A stretch of DNA of 64,000 bases from Kutzneria viridogrisea (GCA_014138725.1 JACJID010000005.1:558001-622000), one strand, 5' to 3'. Shown: positions 16,410-25,931, counted from the first letter of the stretch. The notes: generated from the letters alone by a model not told the origin. Translations and numbers: made by a program.

Positions 16410-17155
16410 CCGCGATGCCCACACCGAACCCGCCGCGCCTACCCGCCTCGTTCCTGGCCCAGGCCGACGGCCGCTGGCAGCGGACCGTGGCCGACATCCG
16501 CGAGGCCGGGTACCCACTGCGCACTGGACCAGCCGGTGCGTTCGAGCGCCGCGAGCAGGCCGAGCTGAACCTGATCGACCTCGCCGAGCACCTGGCCTAC
16601 ACACGAGGCCAGCACCAGCGGGTCACCCGAGGCGACCGAGTCACCGTCGACACCGACGGCACCACGATCGTGACGACCCCCGAATACTGGGACACCCAAA
16701 TCCAGCAGGTCAAAGCCGCGCTCACCGCCGCCGCCCGCACCGCGGCCGAGACCCGGGGCTTCCGTCAGTACCTCGTCCTGCGCCCCACCGGGCAGCTGCT
16801 GGTGCAGTACTCGGATACCACGATCGGCCAGGCCGTTGCCGAGCACGTCGACACCCCGCTGTTCGACCTGATCGGAGGGCTGCGTGTCTGGTACTCCGGC
16901 GCCCGCGACGCACCATTCCGCGACCGCAACCTGATCGCCGACGCGGCGCTGATCGCCCTTGACCCCGAGCAGCACCAGCACTGGACCGGCACCGTCGCGC
17001 TGTCCCTGGACGCGGGCGGTCCCGGCCCCGTAGCGACCACCGACAGCCCGCTGGGCCGCCACCTGTGTGAGCTGATCACCCAAGCCCAGCACGGGAAGTT
17101 GACCCCAGGCTGCCGCTGCCTGGACGCCATCCCCGGCACCGACCACCAGGCCTGA
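16406..17155 (+). CDS. Unknown protein (249 aa)
   Basis: GTG 16406 overlaps the upstream stop; ATG 16415 is an alternative. The N-terminal part is helical (LNLIDLAEHLAYTRGQHQR), the middle contains a beta region (LVLRPTGQLLVQYSD) and the end has a CRC pair. No family was recognised. It is coupled to the DUF2786-related gene and followed 21 nt later by the next gene with a GAGGAGA-type site. Confidence 0.6.
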   Translation: MTAMPTPNPPRLPASFLAQADGRWQRTVADIREAGYPLRTGPAGAFERREQAELNLIDLAEHLAYTRGQHQRVTRGDRVTVDTDGTTIVTTPEYWDTQIQQVKAALTAAARTAAETRGFRQYLVLRPTGQLLVQYSDTTIGQAVAEHVDTPLFDLIGGLRVWYSGARDAPFRDRNLIADAALIALDPEQHQHWTGTVALSLDAGGPGPVATTDSPLGRHLCELITQAQHGKLTPGCRCLDAIPGTDHQA

Positions 17156-17176
17156 ACCCGAGGAACGAGGAGACCC

Positions 17177-18250
17177 ATGCCGACGATCGTCGTCACCGTC
17201 AACGCCCACCAGGCCCTGGGTGGGGTCCTGCGCGAGGTGGACGAGCAGCGGATCCACGAGCAGATCACCGCCGCCATCGAAGCGGTGCGCTCGGTGCAGT
17301 GCGTCCCGGTCACCCTCAGGATCACCGACATCCGCACCGAACGCTGGCGCCCCGAACCAGCCCGCCGAGGTCCGCGGGGTAGGAGCCGTGCGGACGCTGC
17401 GGACGATCCGGACGCTGCACCCACCCCCTCGTCATTCCGACGGAACCAGCGTCCGGCCTCCGGGCCCCGGCGCCGCACCACGTCCCGGCGATTCCGACGG
17501 AATCGGCCTCCCGCCGCCCCACACCCACCGCACGCCACCGAAGGGAACTGCCAGTCCATGACCGACCAGCACACCCGAACTCCCCAGTGCCAGGCGGCGG
17601 TCGTCGTCGCGGTCACCGTCCCGCCCGGCACCACGATCGCCGTCGCGGACCTGACCGCAGGCGACCAGATCCGCCTGTCACCGTCCACACCTGCCATCGA
17701 GGTCACCGCGACCTCCACACCACCGGAGCACCCGTGGCTGCGGGAGATCACCGCACCGGGCATGCCCACCGTGACGCTGCCCGCCGACCTGCACGTGCCC
17801 GCGATCTGCCTGCCCCGCGCCTACCAGGCCAGCTGCGTGCTGTGCGCCACGCCGACCTGGTACGCCATCGACCGAGCGACCACCACCCGGGCCATGTCGG
17901 TGCTGTGCAAGCCCTGCGACACCCGCACCACCGGCACAACCCGCGCCCACGCCGAGGTCCGACGGCGACCAGCACCACGCCAGGCGATCGTCACCGTCGT
18001 ACCCCACGCCCTGCCCGCCGACCCCAGCCGCGAGGCGGTGTCGTTCTCCGCGTGGGGAACCGTGGCTGAAGGGACCGTCGTGGACGGCGCAGCCCTGGGC
18101 TGGGGCCTGGGCCTGTGGCAGCGGCAGACCGCCGAATGGGTCCCGATCAGCGACCGCACCTACCAGCTCGCTGTCCGCGAGTGCGCCAACGCCGTGCAGC
18201 GATGCGGACGCTGCCGGCACTGCGTCAAGACCAGGCAGGCGAGCCGATGA
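17177..18250 (+). CDS. Unknown two-part protein with Cys-rich C-terminal domain
   Basis: ATG 17177 has GAGGAG upstream. Residues 1-62 are a compact domain (MPTIVVTVNAHQ...PVTLRITDIRTERW). Residues 65-125 are Arg/Pro-rich linker containing the repeated FRRN. The rest is a beta-rich domain with CVLCATPTWY, CKPCDTR and CGRCRHC, likely zinc-binding. An internal ATG 17558, preceded by GAAGGGAA, might be a separate start, so this could be two genes fused in frame. The near-palindrome ATTCCGACGGAA occurs twice in the linker (17434, 17491). Confidence 0.55.
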   Translation: MPTIVVTVNAHQALGGVLREVDEQRIHEQITAAIEAVRSVQCVPVTLRITDIRTERWRPEPARRGPRGRSRADAADDPDAAPTPSSFRRNQRPASGPRRRTTSRRFRRNRPPAAPHPPHATEGNCQSMTDQHTRTPQCQAAVVVAVTVPPGTTIAVADLTAGDQIRLSPSTPAIEVTATSTPPEHPWLREITAPGMPTVTLPADLHVPAICLPRAYQASCVLCATPTWYAIDRATTTRAMSVLCKPCDTRTTGTTRAHAEVRRRPAPRQAIVTVVPHALPADPSREAVSFSAWGTVAEGTVVDGAALGWGLGLWQRQTAEWVPISDRTYQLAVRECANAVQRCGRCRHCVKTRQASR

Positions 18251-18468
18251 CCGAGTTCGTCCTCCCCACCACACAGGCACGGGTCCTGCTCGTAACCAAC
18301 TCCAGTGGACAGCAGGTGATCGTCGGCCCGGTCTACTCCGAGGCCAGCCTGGCGAACCTGGCCAAGCAGATCCGGGCCTGCGGGCCGGTCGTCAACGCCG
18401 CGCTGCCGTACTTCACCCGCCGCGAGGCCCTCGACGCCACCAGCAGCGGCACACCGAACCGCGCATGA
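18247..18468 (+). CDS. Unknown small protein (73 aa)
   Basis: ATG 18247 overlaps the previous stop (ATGA). The protein has a beta-type start (VLLVTNSSGQQVIVGPVYS) and a helical end. No family is known. 120 nt without a gene separate it from the DUF2786 gene. Confidence 0.55.
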   Translation: MTEFVLPTTQARVLLVTNSSGQQVIVGPVYSEASLANLAKQIRACGPVVNAALPYFTRREALDATSSGTPNRA

Positions 18469-18589
18469 ACACCGCATTCCCAGCACACGAGGCCCACCGA
18501 GCCTCACTCGGCCCGCTCCGTCCACATCGGAGCGTCTGCCACTCCGCCCCACCCGAATCATCCGCCCACGGCCCCCGAGGACCACACCG

Positions 18590-19372
18590 ATGACCACACC
18601 TGAGATCGACCCCGCCAAGCTCGAACGGCTCCGCAACCAGATCACCGGCATGACCGCGCTAGCCCAGGATCCCGGCGCCACCGAGGGCGAACGCGCGGCA
18701 GCAGCTCGGTCGCTGGAGAAGCTGATGGCCCGCTACCACCTCACCGACGCGATCCTCACTACCCGCACCGGCAGGAGCCCGACCATCGAGGACGTCGAGG
18801 CCCGCAACTACCAAGTGAGACCGCCCTACGCGAAGGAACTCGCCGAACTGCTGTGCGAGATCGCGGAGTGTTTCAGCACCAAGCCACTTCTCGCCCCACC
18901 CGGCAGGTGGGTGGGCCGGGGGCGTGTACGCACGTGGCACTCGTACTACAGCACAGGTTGCGCGGTGAAGATCTACGGCCAGCCCGCAGACCTCGACCGA
19001 GTGGAGCAGCTGTGGCAGATCCTGCTACCCCAAGCCCTCGCCGCCACCGCTGCCCTGCGCATCCCGCGCGGTGAGTACATCGGTGTGCACCGCGCCTCGT
19101 TCCTCGTGGCCTACAAGGCAGCCGTGCGGAAGCGGTTGCGCGACGCCCGCGACCAGGCTGCTCACGACAGTGACCTCACCCCGGGAGCCGACCTCGTCCT
19201 ACTCGACCGCAGAGCTCTGGCCAACCAGCGTGTGCAACAGGACCACCCGGAGACTACCCAGGTCACCGCCTACAGCAACCCCGCCGCGCACGCGGCTGGA
19301 TGGCGCGCAGGCCAGCAAGCAGACCTCGGCAGGGACAAGCTGTCCGAGTCAGGGCGGCGTCAACTGCACTGA
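18590..19372 (+). CDS. DUF2786 domain protein
   Basis: The 260-residue protein has the DUF2786 pattern at its start (LERLRNQITGMTALAQDPGATEGERAAAARSLE split by a short loop, then LMARYHLTD). The matching C-terminal domain is also present (YAKELAELLCEIAECF..., HRASFLVAYKAAV). The function is unknown. It is the longer relative of the gene at 15849, so element 1 carries two members. ATG 18590 is 121 nt after the previous gene; the tail is rich in charged residues. Confidence 0.7.
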   Translation: MTTPEIDPAKLERLRNQITGMTALAQDPGATEGERAAAARSLEKLMARYHLTDAILTTRTGRSPTIEDVEARNYQVRPPYAKELAELLCEIAECFSTKPLLAPPGRWVGRGRVRTWHSYYSTGCAVKIYGQPADLDRVEQLWQILLPQALAATAALRIPRGEYIGVHRASFLVAYKAAVRKRLRDARDQAAHDSDLTPGADLVLLDRRALANQRVQQDHPETTQVTAYSNPAAHAAGWRAGQQADLGRDKLSESGRRQLH

Positions 19373-19461
19373 CCTACCGCGCGACCAACTCCCACAGCGC
19401 CCGCTCATCGCGGGAAGCAGGCAACTGTTGGCCTATAGACGCTGGGCTGTGGGACAGGCCC

Positions 19462-20571
19462 TCAGCGTTGGATCAACTCGTCGGTTTCCACCCTGGAGAC
19501 GAGATCGGCGATGGCCGGCTCGTTGGCAAGGTTGACGGGGAGCAGTTCGTGGGTGGCGCGCTTGAGATTAACCACGAGTTCGGTCGCGGTGTCATGGACG
19601 ATGGCGTTGGCTTCGGTGCTGTCCCAGAGCACTGCCGCCAGGCTGGCTCTGTCGAAACGCGCGGCCATGACCACATCCACCGCGTGCTTTCCGAAGGCGT
19701 CTGTGCGGGAGTGCTGCAACGCGATGGCCCTGACAGTGGTGATACCTGGCGCGACGGCGAGAGCTTCGCGGACGGTCAGCAACACGTGGGACGAGACAAG
19801 GGCTGCGTGAAGGCTGCTTCGCTCCGTCTTCGTCAGCTTCTTCAAGCTGAGATTGCCGGCTGCGGTCGTGGTCGGCTTCCGCTCGGGCACGGCGTCGACA
19901 CCGGGCACGAGTAGGACGACGGTCAGTTGGGCGTGCTCTACGCCCACAGGGGCTGCCGGTGCCTCGTTGTCATCGAAGGCGGCGGCGACCACACCCAGGA
20001 CCACGTCCTCGTCATTGGCATTGAGCGCCGACCACCAGTGGTCCAGTTCTGCCTGGCGTCGCCTTCTATCCTGATCCCGCTCCTGTTCCAGTTGCCGAAT
20101 CTCCTCGGCTGCGGTGGCATCGGCCTGCGCTTTGGCGGCACGCCGGGCGGCACGTTGGAACACCCCGATACCCCTGAGCATTTCCTTGCGGTGCCTGGAG
20201 CGTACAGCGTCGAGCGGCACAGGATCGCCTTCAGTGGCCAGAGGCCGTGTTGCGCTCGGAAAATCGTGTCGATGCAACGTCAAGATCTTGGACAAGGCTG
20301 CTTGCAATTCCTGCGCTGCTTGCGCCTTGGCTGCTTGAGCCAGAGCGCGCTGGGACGTGGCGACGCCAGTTCGACCGCGACGTGCTCCACCGGTCCGACG
20401 CCGCGAGCCGGACAGTGAGGTGTAGAAGCCCACTGGGCCGACGCCGGTGGAGAGCCCGGTTCGCCCGCCTCCGACGTGTAGCCGTGCTGCTCTGGGGCCG
20501 ATACTGGTGCGCACGCCACGACTTGACGCCCGGATCCGGATACCGGGCGCGATCTTGACCGAAAACCCCAT
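19462..20571 (-). CDS. DUF4236 domain protein
   Basis: ATG 20571 follows GGGGAGG with a good gap; a longer frame to 20646 lacks such a site. Residues 1-55 of 369 form the DUF4236 pattern (MGFSVKIAPGIRIRASSRGVRTSIG...). A coiled, Gln/Ala-rich middle (QAAKAQAAQELQAAL) follows. The C-terminal 150 residues include a Val-rich beta region and the stretch LVVNLKRATHELLPVNL. DUF4236 proteins have no known function. It runs convergently to the 18590 gene, with 89 nt between. Confidence 0.7.
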   Translation of the reverse strand: MGFSVKIAPGIRIRASSRGVRTSIGPRAARLHVGGGRTGLSTGVGPVGFYTSLSGSRRRTGGARRGRTGVATSQRALAQAAKAQAAQELQAALSKILTLHRHDFPSATRPLATEGDPVPLDAVRSRHRKEMLRGIGVFQRAARRAAKAQADATAAEEIRQLEQERDQDRRRRQAELDHWWSALNANDEDVVLGVVAAAFDDNEAPAAPVGVEHAQLTVVLLVPGVDAVPERKPTTTAAGNLSLKKLTKTERSSLHAALVSSHVLLTVREALAVAPGITTVRAIALQHSRTDAFGKHAVDVVMAARFDRASLAAVLWDSTEANAIVHDTATELVVNLKRATHELLPVNLANEPAIADLVSRVETDELIQR

Positions 20572-20880
20572 TGTTGCCTCCCCTGCCCCGTTGGATCCCT
20601 CATCGACGAACCTCGTGCGCCGGTTACCAGCCACACGACGCGTCACCCGAATGGACTATGCGACGAAGGTGAGTGGTCGGCGCGTCATGTCGAATGGGGC
20701 TTGGCGTCCAATATGGGAGACCACGGCTGAAGCATGACCACGTCGGTCCAACGGCGAACATCCTCTTCTGTCACATAGCGATCCTTTGCTGGTCTTCGTC
20801 TGCGTAGCGATCAGCCCGCGTGAGACGGCGCTCTGACCGCTCGACGTGCGAGCGGCTGCACCAGCACCGAGACTGGAGCT

Positions 20881-21600
20881 GTGTGTGGTAGGTGCGCCTC
20901 CACCCGGAGCTCCGCGACGCTTGCGGCCGAGTTCGACGCCATCGACCAGGTCGGCGACGCCGCACGCCCGTCCTACAACGTAGCGCCCACACAACAGGTC
21001 CGTGTCGTCCTCGAACGCTCGCCCCGCGACGAACCCGATGCTCCGCCCCAGCGGCGCCTCACCACCGCCCGCTGGGGCTTGGTGCCCTCCTGGGCCAAGG
21101 ACCCCAAGATCGGCTCCCGCATGATCAACGCCCGCGCCGAGAGCTTCCTGGAGAAGCCCTCCTTCAAGGCTGCCGCACGCCGCCGCCGCGCACTGATCCC
21201 CGCCGATGGCTACTACGAATGGCAGAAGACCAGCGACGGCGCGAAGGTGCCGCACTTCCTGCACCGCGGCGACGAGCTCCTCGCGCTGGCCGGCCTCTAT
21301 GAGCTGTGGCGTGATCCGGAACGAGCCGACGACGATCCCGACAGGTGGCGATTGACCTGCACGATCCTCACTACCACTGCGCCCGACACACTCGGCCACG
21401 TGCACGACCGCTGCCCGGTGATCATCCCGCAGGAACTGCACGAGGACTGGCTAGACCCCTCGATCACCGACCCGGCAGCCGTGCACGACCTGCTGGCCGG
21501 AGTGCCTCAGCCGCACCTGGAGCCGCGTGTGGTGTCCAGCCGCGTGAACAACGTCCACAACGACACACCCGATCTCATCGAGCCCGCGAACCGCGCATAG
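20881..21600 (+). CDS. SRAP (YedK/HMCES-like) abasic-site-binding protein
   Basis: GTG 20881 places the catalytic Cys at residue 2 (MCGRC), which is essential in this family after removal of Met. Other key residues are Asn83 in INARAES, Glu113 in GYYEW and His175 in HVHDRCPVII. SRAP proteins crosslink to abasic sites in single-stranded DNA and shield them. In this element it may protect single-stranded intermediates or modified bases; that is inference. Length (239 aa) is normal. It sits just upstream of, and convergent with, the integrase gene. Confidence 0.9.
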   Translation: MCGRCASTRSSATLAAEFDAIDQVGDAARPSYNVAPTQQVRVVLERSPRDEPDAPPQRRLTTARWGLVPSWAKDPKIGSRMINARAESFLEKPSFKAAARRRRALIPADGYYEWQKTSDGAKVPHFLHRGDELLALAGLYELWRDPERADDDPDRWRLTCTILTTTAPDTLGHVHDRCPVIIPQELHEDWLDPSITDPAAVHDLLAGVPQPHLEPRVVSSRVNNVHNDTPDLIEPANRA

Positions 21601-21609
21601 CTGCGTCGG

Positions 21610-22566
21610 CTAGAACCGATCACCGCGTGCCAGCTTGCGTGCGTTATCGACGGCGCGTTTGTCTCGATTATGGTTGGTATATCGGCGGACCATGACCGAA
21701 CGAGACGACCAGCCACCAAGTACTTCGAGCTGTGGCCCAGAGAGTCCAGCCTCTTCAAGGTCAAGTGCCCAAGAATGCCTGATGGCGTGCGGGTGGATGT
21801 GCACGATTCCAGCGTTGCGCGCCCGCTTTTCGAGCATTTCATTCATGGAGTTGGGAGACAGTCGGCCGTGCTCGGTGCGTGCTGCGTACGAGAGGAAAAA
21901 TACTCTGCTCACTTTCGCGAGACCGTGCGTTTCACGCACGCGGAGGTAGCGGCGGAGGGCAAGGGAGGTGTTGTCGCTGAAGGGAAGGACGCGGAACTTG
22001 TCGCCCTTCCCGTGAACCCTGACTTCCTTCGCTCTGTGATCGACGTGGTCGAGGTCGAGCCTGCAAAGTTCGATTCGACGCATTCCAGTATCGATGAAGA
22101 GGCGCACGATTGCCGTGTCGCGCAAGTCTAGAAAACTTCGACCGCTCATCGACTTGAGTAGTGCTGCCAAGGAATCGTCCGAAATGGGCTTCACCGGCGT
22201 CTTTTCTGGGTCGATATAGGGTAGCTCGATATCGAGAGTCGGATTTCGGTCTGTCGGCAGCTCGCATTCCGTGTAGACGTAGCGGTAGAAGAGGATTAGG
22301 CAGATTCCCCGGAGTCGGACGGTGCCGGGACTCATCGGCGCACGACCTGACTTGGTCGTCTTGCCCTCGTCTGCCAGGTACGCCAGCCAACTGCGGACAT
22401 GGCTCTTGGACACGCCCTCGGCCTCCCGGACCTCGGGATAACGTTCGCTCATCCAGGTGAAGAAGGCTCGGACGTGAACCACGTAGCGCCTGACAGTCTC
22501 GGGTGTACGACGAGGCCGGATGCTGATGCTCCACTCGTCGAGCCAGTCCTCGCCGTTCTCGATCAT
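21610..22566 (-). CDS. Tyrosine recombinase (integrase) at the right end of element 1
   Basis: The 318-residue protein has a core-binding domain at about 20-120 and a catalytic domain with Arg in DTGMRRIELCRL, Lys in VHGKGDKFRV, HAIRH (HxxR), the often Trp-substituted box LGGWSSRSVMV, and Tyr in RRYTNHNRDK. It is XerC/D-like in length. It lies at the border with chromosomal genes, so it is probably the integrase of element 1. No tRNA or clear repeat marks the attachment site. The start is ATG 22566 with a weak ribosome-binding site. Confidence 0.85.
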   Translation of the reverse strand: MIENGEDWLDEWSISIRPRRTPETVRRYVVHVRAFFTWMSERYPEVREAEGVSKSHVRSWLAYLADEGKTTKSGRAPMSPGTVRLRGICLILFYRYVYTECELPTDRNPTLDIELPYIDPEKTPVKPISDDSLAALLKSMSGRSFLDLRDTAIVRLFIDTGMRRIELCRLDLDHVDHRAKEVRVHGKGDKFRVLPFSDNTSLALRRYLRVRETHGLAKVSRVFFLSYAARTEHGRLSPNSMNEMLEKRARNAGIVHIHPHAIRHSWALDLEEAGLSGPQLEVLGGWSSRSVMVRRYTNHNRDKRAVDNARKLARGDRF

Positions 22567-22792
22567 GACGGCGGATCGTAGCGGTATTAGTAACCTCCAG
22601 TCGTGCCACTGTGCGCTTCCGCTGACGTCGAACCAAGATCGTCAGTCGCGGTGTTTTTGCAGGTGGACAAGTTGTCAGAGCAGCTCGTGCCATCGTAGGG
22701 TGGGCCCCCTCCACCGGATGAAACCTGTCAGTAACCCCGGCAAGGGGTGTCGCCCTCTCGTGCAACCACATTGGCGCAGCTCACAGTCACGG
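22567..22792. other. Intergenic stretch, likely junction of element 1 with the chromosome
   Basis: No gene was found. A short hairpin (GGTGG-gcccccT-CCACC, near 22700) and ACCCC-GGCAA-GGGGT near 22734 could be terminators. If element 1 has a right attachment site it probably lies here, but the left copy is outside the window so it cannot be identified. Confidence 0.3.
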
Positions 22793-23512
22793 TCAGCGAT
22801 CAGGAGCGCACGCGAGCAGGCCCATCCGGAAGGCCACGGCCACCGCGTGCGCCCTGTCCCGTGCGCTGAGCTTGCGCAGGATGCCCTTGATGTGGGTGCG
22901 CACGGTCTCCACCGAGACGAACAGCTCCCTGGCGATGGCGCGGTTCTCCAGTCCCTCCGAGATCAGTTGCAGCACCTCGTACTCGCGGCGGGTCAGTTGC
23001 CCGTGGTGGCCGGTGGCGTGCGGGGCGAGCCCGCCGTCCACCGTCATCGACATCAGCGGGGCGATCGCCGGATCCAGGTAGCGCCGGGCGATCGGTGCCT
23101 GGTGGATGGCCTGCACGACCTGCGCGGGCTCCGCGTGCCGGGGCACCAGGCCGCGTGCGCCCCTGCGGAACATGCGGTTGGCGAACTCGGCGGTGCGGTG
23201 CGCGTCACGCAGCAGGACGATGACCACCAACTCGTGGTCGCTGTCGGTGAGCATGCGGGTGAAGTGTCCGAGCGGGTCGAGCGCGGAGTCGATCAATAAC
23301 ACGTCGGGTCGATGCTGCTCCTGGAGCATGGCCGCGGCGCGGTGGTTGCGGGTCGAGCCTGCCCAGTGCAGGCCGGGGGTGCGTGCCACGAGTGCGGACA
23401 GACCCTCGCGGAACAGCGGAACCGGGTCCAGCAGAGCGACCCCGACGGTGGCCTGACGGGTTCTGAGTACACCCGGCGCCATGCGCTGGCGGGCGATGGG
23501 GCTGGCAGTCAT
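22793..23512 (-). CDS. LuxR/NarL-type response regulator
   Basis: ATG 23512 has GGAG 5 nt upstream. The 239-residue protein has a receiver-like domain (about 20-135, with VGVALLDPVPLFREGLSALV, phosphorylatable Asp in LLIDSALD, and VVIVLL). The C-terminal LuxR helix-turn-helix is at about 170-232 (LTRREYEVLQLISEGLENRAIARELFVS split, then VRTHIKGILRKL). The acidic pocket is reduced, so phosphorylation is uncertain. No sensor kinase is adjacent, so the signal is unknown. Confidence 0.85.
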   Translation of the reverse strand: MTASPIARQRMAPGVLRTRQATVGVALLDPVPLFREGLSALVARTPGLHWAGSTRNHRAAAMLQEQHRPDVLLIDSALDPLGHFTRMLTDSDHELVVIVLLRDAHRTAEFANRMFRRGARGLVPRHAEPAQVVQAIHQAPIARRYLDPAIAPLMSMTVDGGLAPHATGHHGQLTRREYEVLQLISEGLENRAIARELFVSVETVRTHIKGILRKLSARDRAHAVAVAFRMGLLACAPDR

Positions 23513-23811
23513 CCGATCTCCGATCTTCCCCTGGCTGGGTATAGGTGACTCCTCCACACGGCCCCGCTGACGGCATCGGTCCCCCGAACAGGTCTTTTCT
23601 CCCCCAACTGGGGTAGTGACCCGCTGGGCGAGCCCGATTTGTTCACTCACCTGAATATCAGTCACGAATGTGACTCAATCCCCTCGCAAGGGTTCCTTCA
23701 CCCGCAACACGCACGTAGGACCGACGTCACACACACCTCACGGGTGCCTGGTCCACCGCCGCCGGACCGGGTGCCCACTCGGACGTCGGAACAGAATCGA
23801 GGCGATTCGGC

Positions 23812-25185
23812 GTGCAGCAGACAACGGGCTTGCCGGCGCGGCGGAAGATCAACAGAGCGACCCTGTACTTCTTCGGTGCCCTGGGCGGCATCCTGTTCGG
23901 CTACGACCTGGGCGTCATCTCCGGCGTGCTGCTGCTGATCAAGCCCCTGTGGCACCTGGACTCCTTCGCCCAGGGCGTGGTCGGCGGCTGCCTCGCCGCG
24001 GGCGCGATCCTCGGTGCGGTCTTCGCCACCCGGCTCACCGACCGGCTGGGCCGCCGCAAGGCGATCATGGCGGCCGCCGTGGTGTTCGCACTCGGCACGC
24101 TGGGCTGCACCTTCGCCCCCGACGTGACCGTGCTGGTCATCTCGCGGTTCGTGGTCGGCGTGGCGGTCGGCGCCTCCTCGGCCTCGGTGCCCACCTACCT
24201 CGCCGAGCTGTCCCCTGGCCGGGCGCGCGGCGCGCTGTCCTCGCTGAACCAGCTCATGATCGTCAGCGGCATCCTGATCGCCTACATCGTCGACTACGCC
24301 CTCAACGACTCCGGCAACTGGCGCGGCATGTTCGCCGCTGCGCTGATCCCGGCCGTGCTCCTGCTGGTCGGCATGGCGTTCATGCCCGAGACCCCGCGCT
24401 GGCTGCTCAAGGCGGGCCGCGAGGAGGAGGCCCGCGCGGTGCTGACGGCCACCCAGCCCGCCGAGGACGTGGAGCGCGAGCTGGCGGAGATCCGCGAGGT
24501 CATCTCGCTCAGCGGCACCGAACGGGGCAAGCTGCGCGACCTGGGCTCCAAGCTGGTCCGCCCGGCGCTGGTCGTGGCGATGATCCTGGCCATCGGCCAG
24601 CAGTTCTCCGGGGTCAACGCGATCAACCTGTACGCCCCGACCATGTTCACCAACCTCGGTTTCGGCACCTCGGCCGCGCTGCTGGCCGCCGTGGTACTCG
24701 GCCTGGTCAAGGTGCTGTTCACCGCGGGCGAGGTGCTCGTGGTGGACCGCTGGGGCCGCCGGCCGCTGCTGCTGGTCGGCAGCCTGATGATGGCGGCCAC
24801 GCTGTTCCTGCTCGGGTTGGCCGTGCTGACCATCCACGACACCAGCCTGGCCGGTATCACCGCCCTGGTGCTGCTGATCGTCTACCTGGCCGGGTACGAG
24901 CTGGGCTGGGGCGCCGTGGTGTGGGTGATGATCGCCGAGGTGTTCCCGCTGCGGGTGCGCGGCATCGGCACCGGGACCGCCAGCGTGGTGCTGTGGGCGG
25001 CCACCTTCGCCATCACCTTCATCTTCCCCGTGATGAACACCGGCATCGGGCTCGCCTACTCGGCCTGGATCTTCGCGGGCATCGGCATCCTGCTGTTCCT
25101 GCTGGTGCGCAAGTTCGTGCCGGAGACCAAGGGCCGCACCCTGGAGCAGATCGAACTGGAACTGCGCGAGCGCGTGCGGGCCTGA
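23812..25185 (+). CDS. Sugar porter family MFS transporter
   Basis: This 457-residue protein is a 12-helix symporter of the sugar porter type (relatives of XylE, GalP and IolT). It has GYDLGVISG in helix 1, DRLGRRKAIM in loop 2-3, PETPRWLLK before the central loop, QQFSGVNAINLYAP in helix 7, VDRWGRRPLLLVG in loop 8-9 and VPETKGRTLEQIE at the end. It imports a sugar or polyol with protons. GTG 23812 is preceded by GAGGCG. The substrate is unknown; a secreted sugar hydrolase gene lies one gene away. Confidence 0.92.
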   Translation: MQQTTGLPARRKINRATLYFFGALGGILFGYDLGVISGVLLLIKPLWHLDSFAQGVVGGCLAAGAILGAVFATRLTDRLGRRKAIMAAAVVFALGTLGCTFAPDVTVLVISRFVVGVAVGASSASVPTYLAELSPGRARGALSSLNQLMIVSGILIAYIVDYALNDSGNWRGMFAAALIPAVLLLVGMAFMPETPRWLLKAGREEEARAVLTATQPAEDVERELAEIREVISLSGTERGKLRDLGSKLVRPALVVAMILAIGQQFSGVNAINLYAPTMFTNLGFGTSAALLAAVVLGLVKVLFTAGEVLVVDRWGRRPLLLVGSLMMAATLFLLGLAVLTIHDTSLAGITALVLLIVYLAGYELGWGAVVWVMIAEVFPLRVRGIGTGTASVVLWAATFAITFIFPVMNTGIGLAYSAWIFAGIGILLFLLVRKFVPETKGRTLEQIELELRERVRA

Positions 25186-25217
25186 ACTTGTCGTACCTCG
25201 TCGGTAGCGTCGGCGAC

Positions 25218-25931
25218 GTGGCTACCCGACTGGACAGCGTGGTGATCGACGCGGCTGATCCGCCCGCACTGGTGCGGTGGTGGGCGGACGCGCTCGACGT
25301 GGAGATCACCCATCGGCACGAGCGCGGGGTGGGGCTGGTACTGGACGGCCTCCACCTCGTGTTCGTGCCCGTAGCCGAGCCGAAGCGCGGTCACAACCGC
25401 CTGCACCTCGATCTGGCCAGTTCCTCCGTGGAGCACCAACGGGCGACCGTCCGGCGGCTGTGCTCGGCAGGCGCGGTGCCCTGCGACATCGGGCAGGGCG
25501 AGGTGCCCTGGGTGGTGCTCGCCGACCCCGAGGGCAACGAGTTCTGCGTGCTCGACCCGCGCCCCGAGTACGCGGACACCGGCCCGCTCGCCGCCGTGGT
25601 CGTCGAGGCCGTGAACCCGCTCTCGCTGGCCACGTTCTGGGGCGTGGCCAGTTCCTGGCCGCTGGTGCGCGGCGACGAGGACTTCGCCTCCCTGCGCCAC
25701 AGCAGCGGCACCGGCCCCTGGCTGGAGTTCATCCGGGGCAGGGCCAAGACCGGCAGGAACCGCGTGCACCTTGAGGTGCGCACGACCGGTGACGAGGACG
25801 GCCTGTGGGGAGAAGTCCGCTACCTGCACCGATTCGGCGCCGAACGCATCGACATCGGGCAGGGGGAGGTGCGGTGCGCCGTGCTCGCGGACCCGGAGGG
25901 CAACGAGCTGTGCGTCTCCACTCCTGGGTGA
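25218..25931 (+). CDS. VOC (glyoxalase-like) protein with two tandem domains
   Basis: The start is GTG 25218 (MATRLDSVVIDAADPPALVRWW...), although no ribosome-binding site is clear. The 237 residues form two halves of the same fold. Each ends in a repeated signature (IGQGEVPWVVLADPEGNEFCVLD and IGQGEVRCAVLADPEGNELCV), a sign of internal duplication. Such Glyoxalase_6-type proteins have unknown substrates and are common in actinomycetes. It lies 32 nt after the transporter and may share its transcript. Confidence 0.85.
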   Translation: MATRLDSVVIDAADPPALVRWWADALDVEITHRHERGVGLVLDGLHLVFVPVAEPKRGHNRLHLDLASSSVEHQRATVRRLCSAGAVPCDIGQGEVPWVVLADPEGNEFCVLDPRPEYADTGPLAAVVVEAVNPLSLATFWGVASSWPLVRGDEDFASLRHSSGTGPWLEFIRGRAKTGRNRVHLEVRTTGDEDGLWGEVRYLHRFGAERIDIGQGEVRCAVLADPEGNELCVSTPG

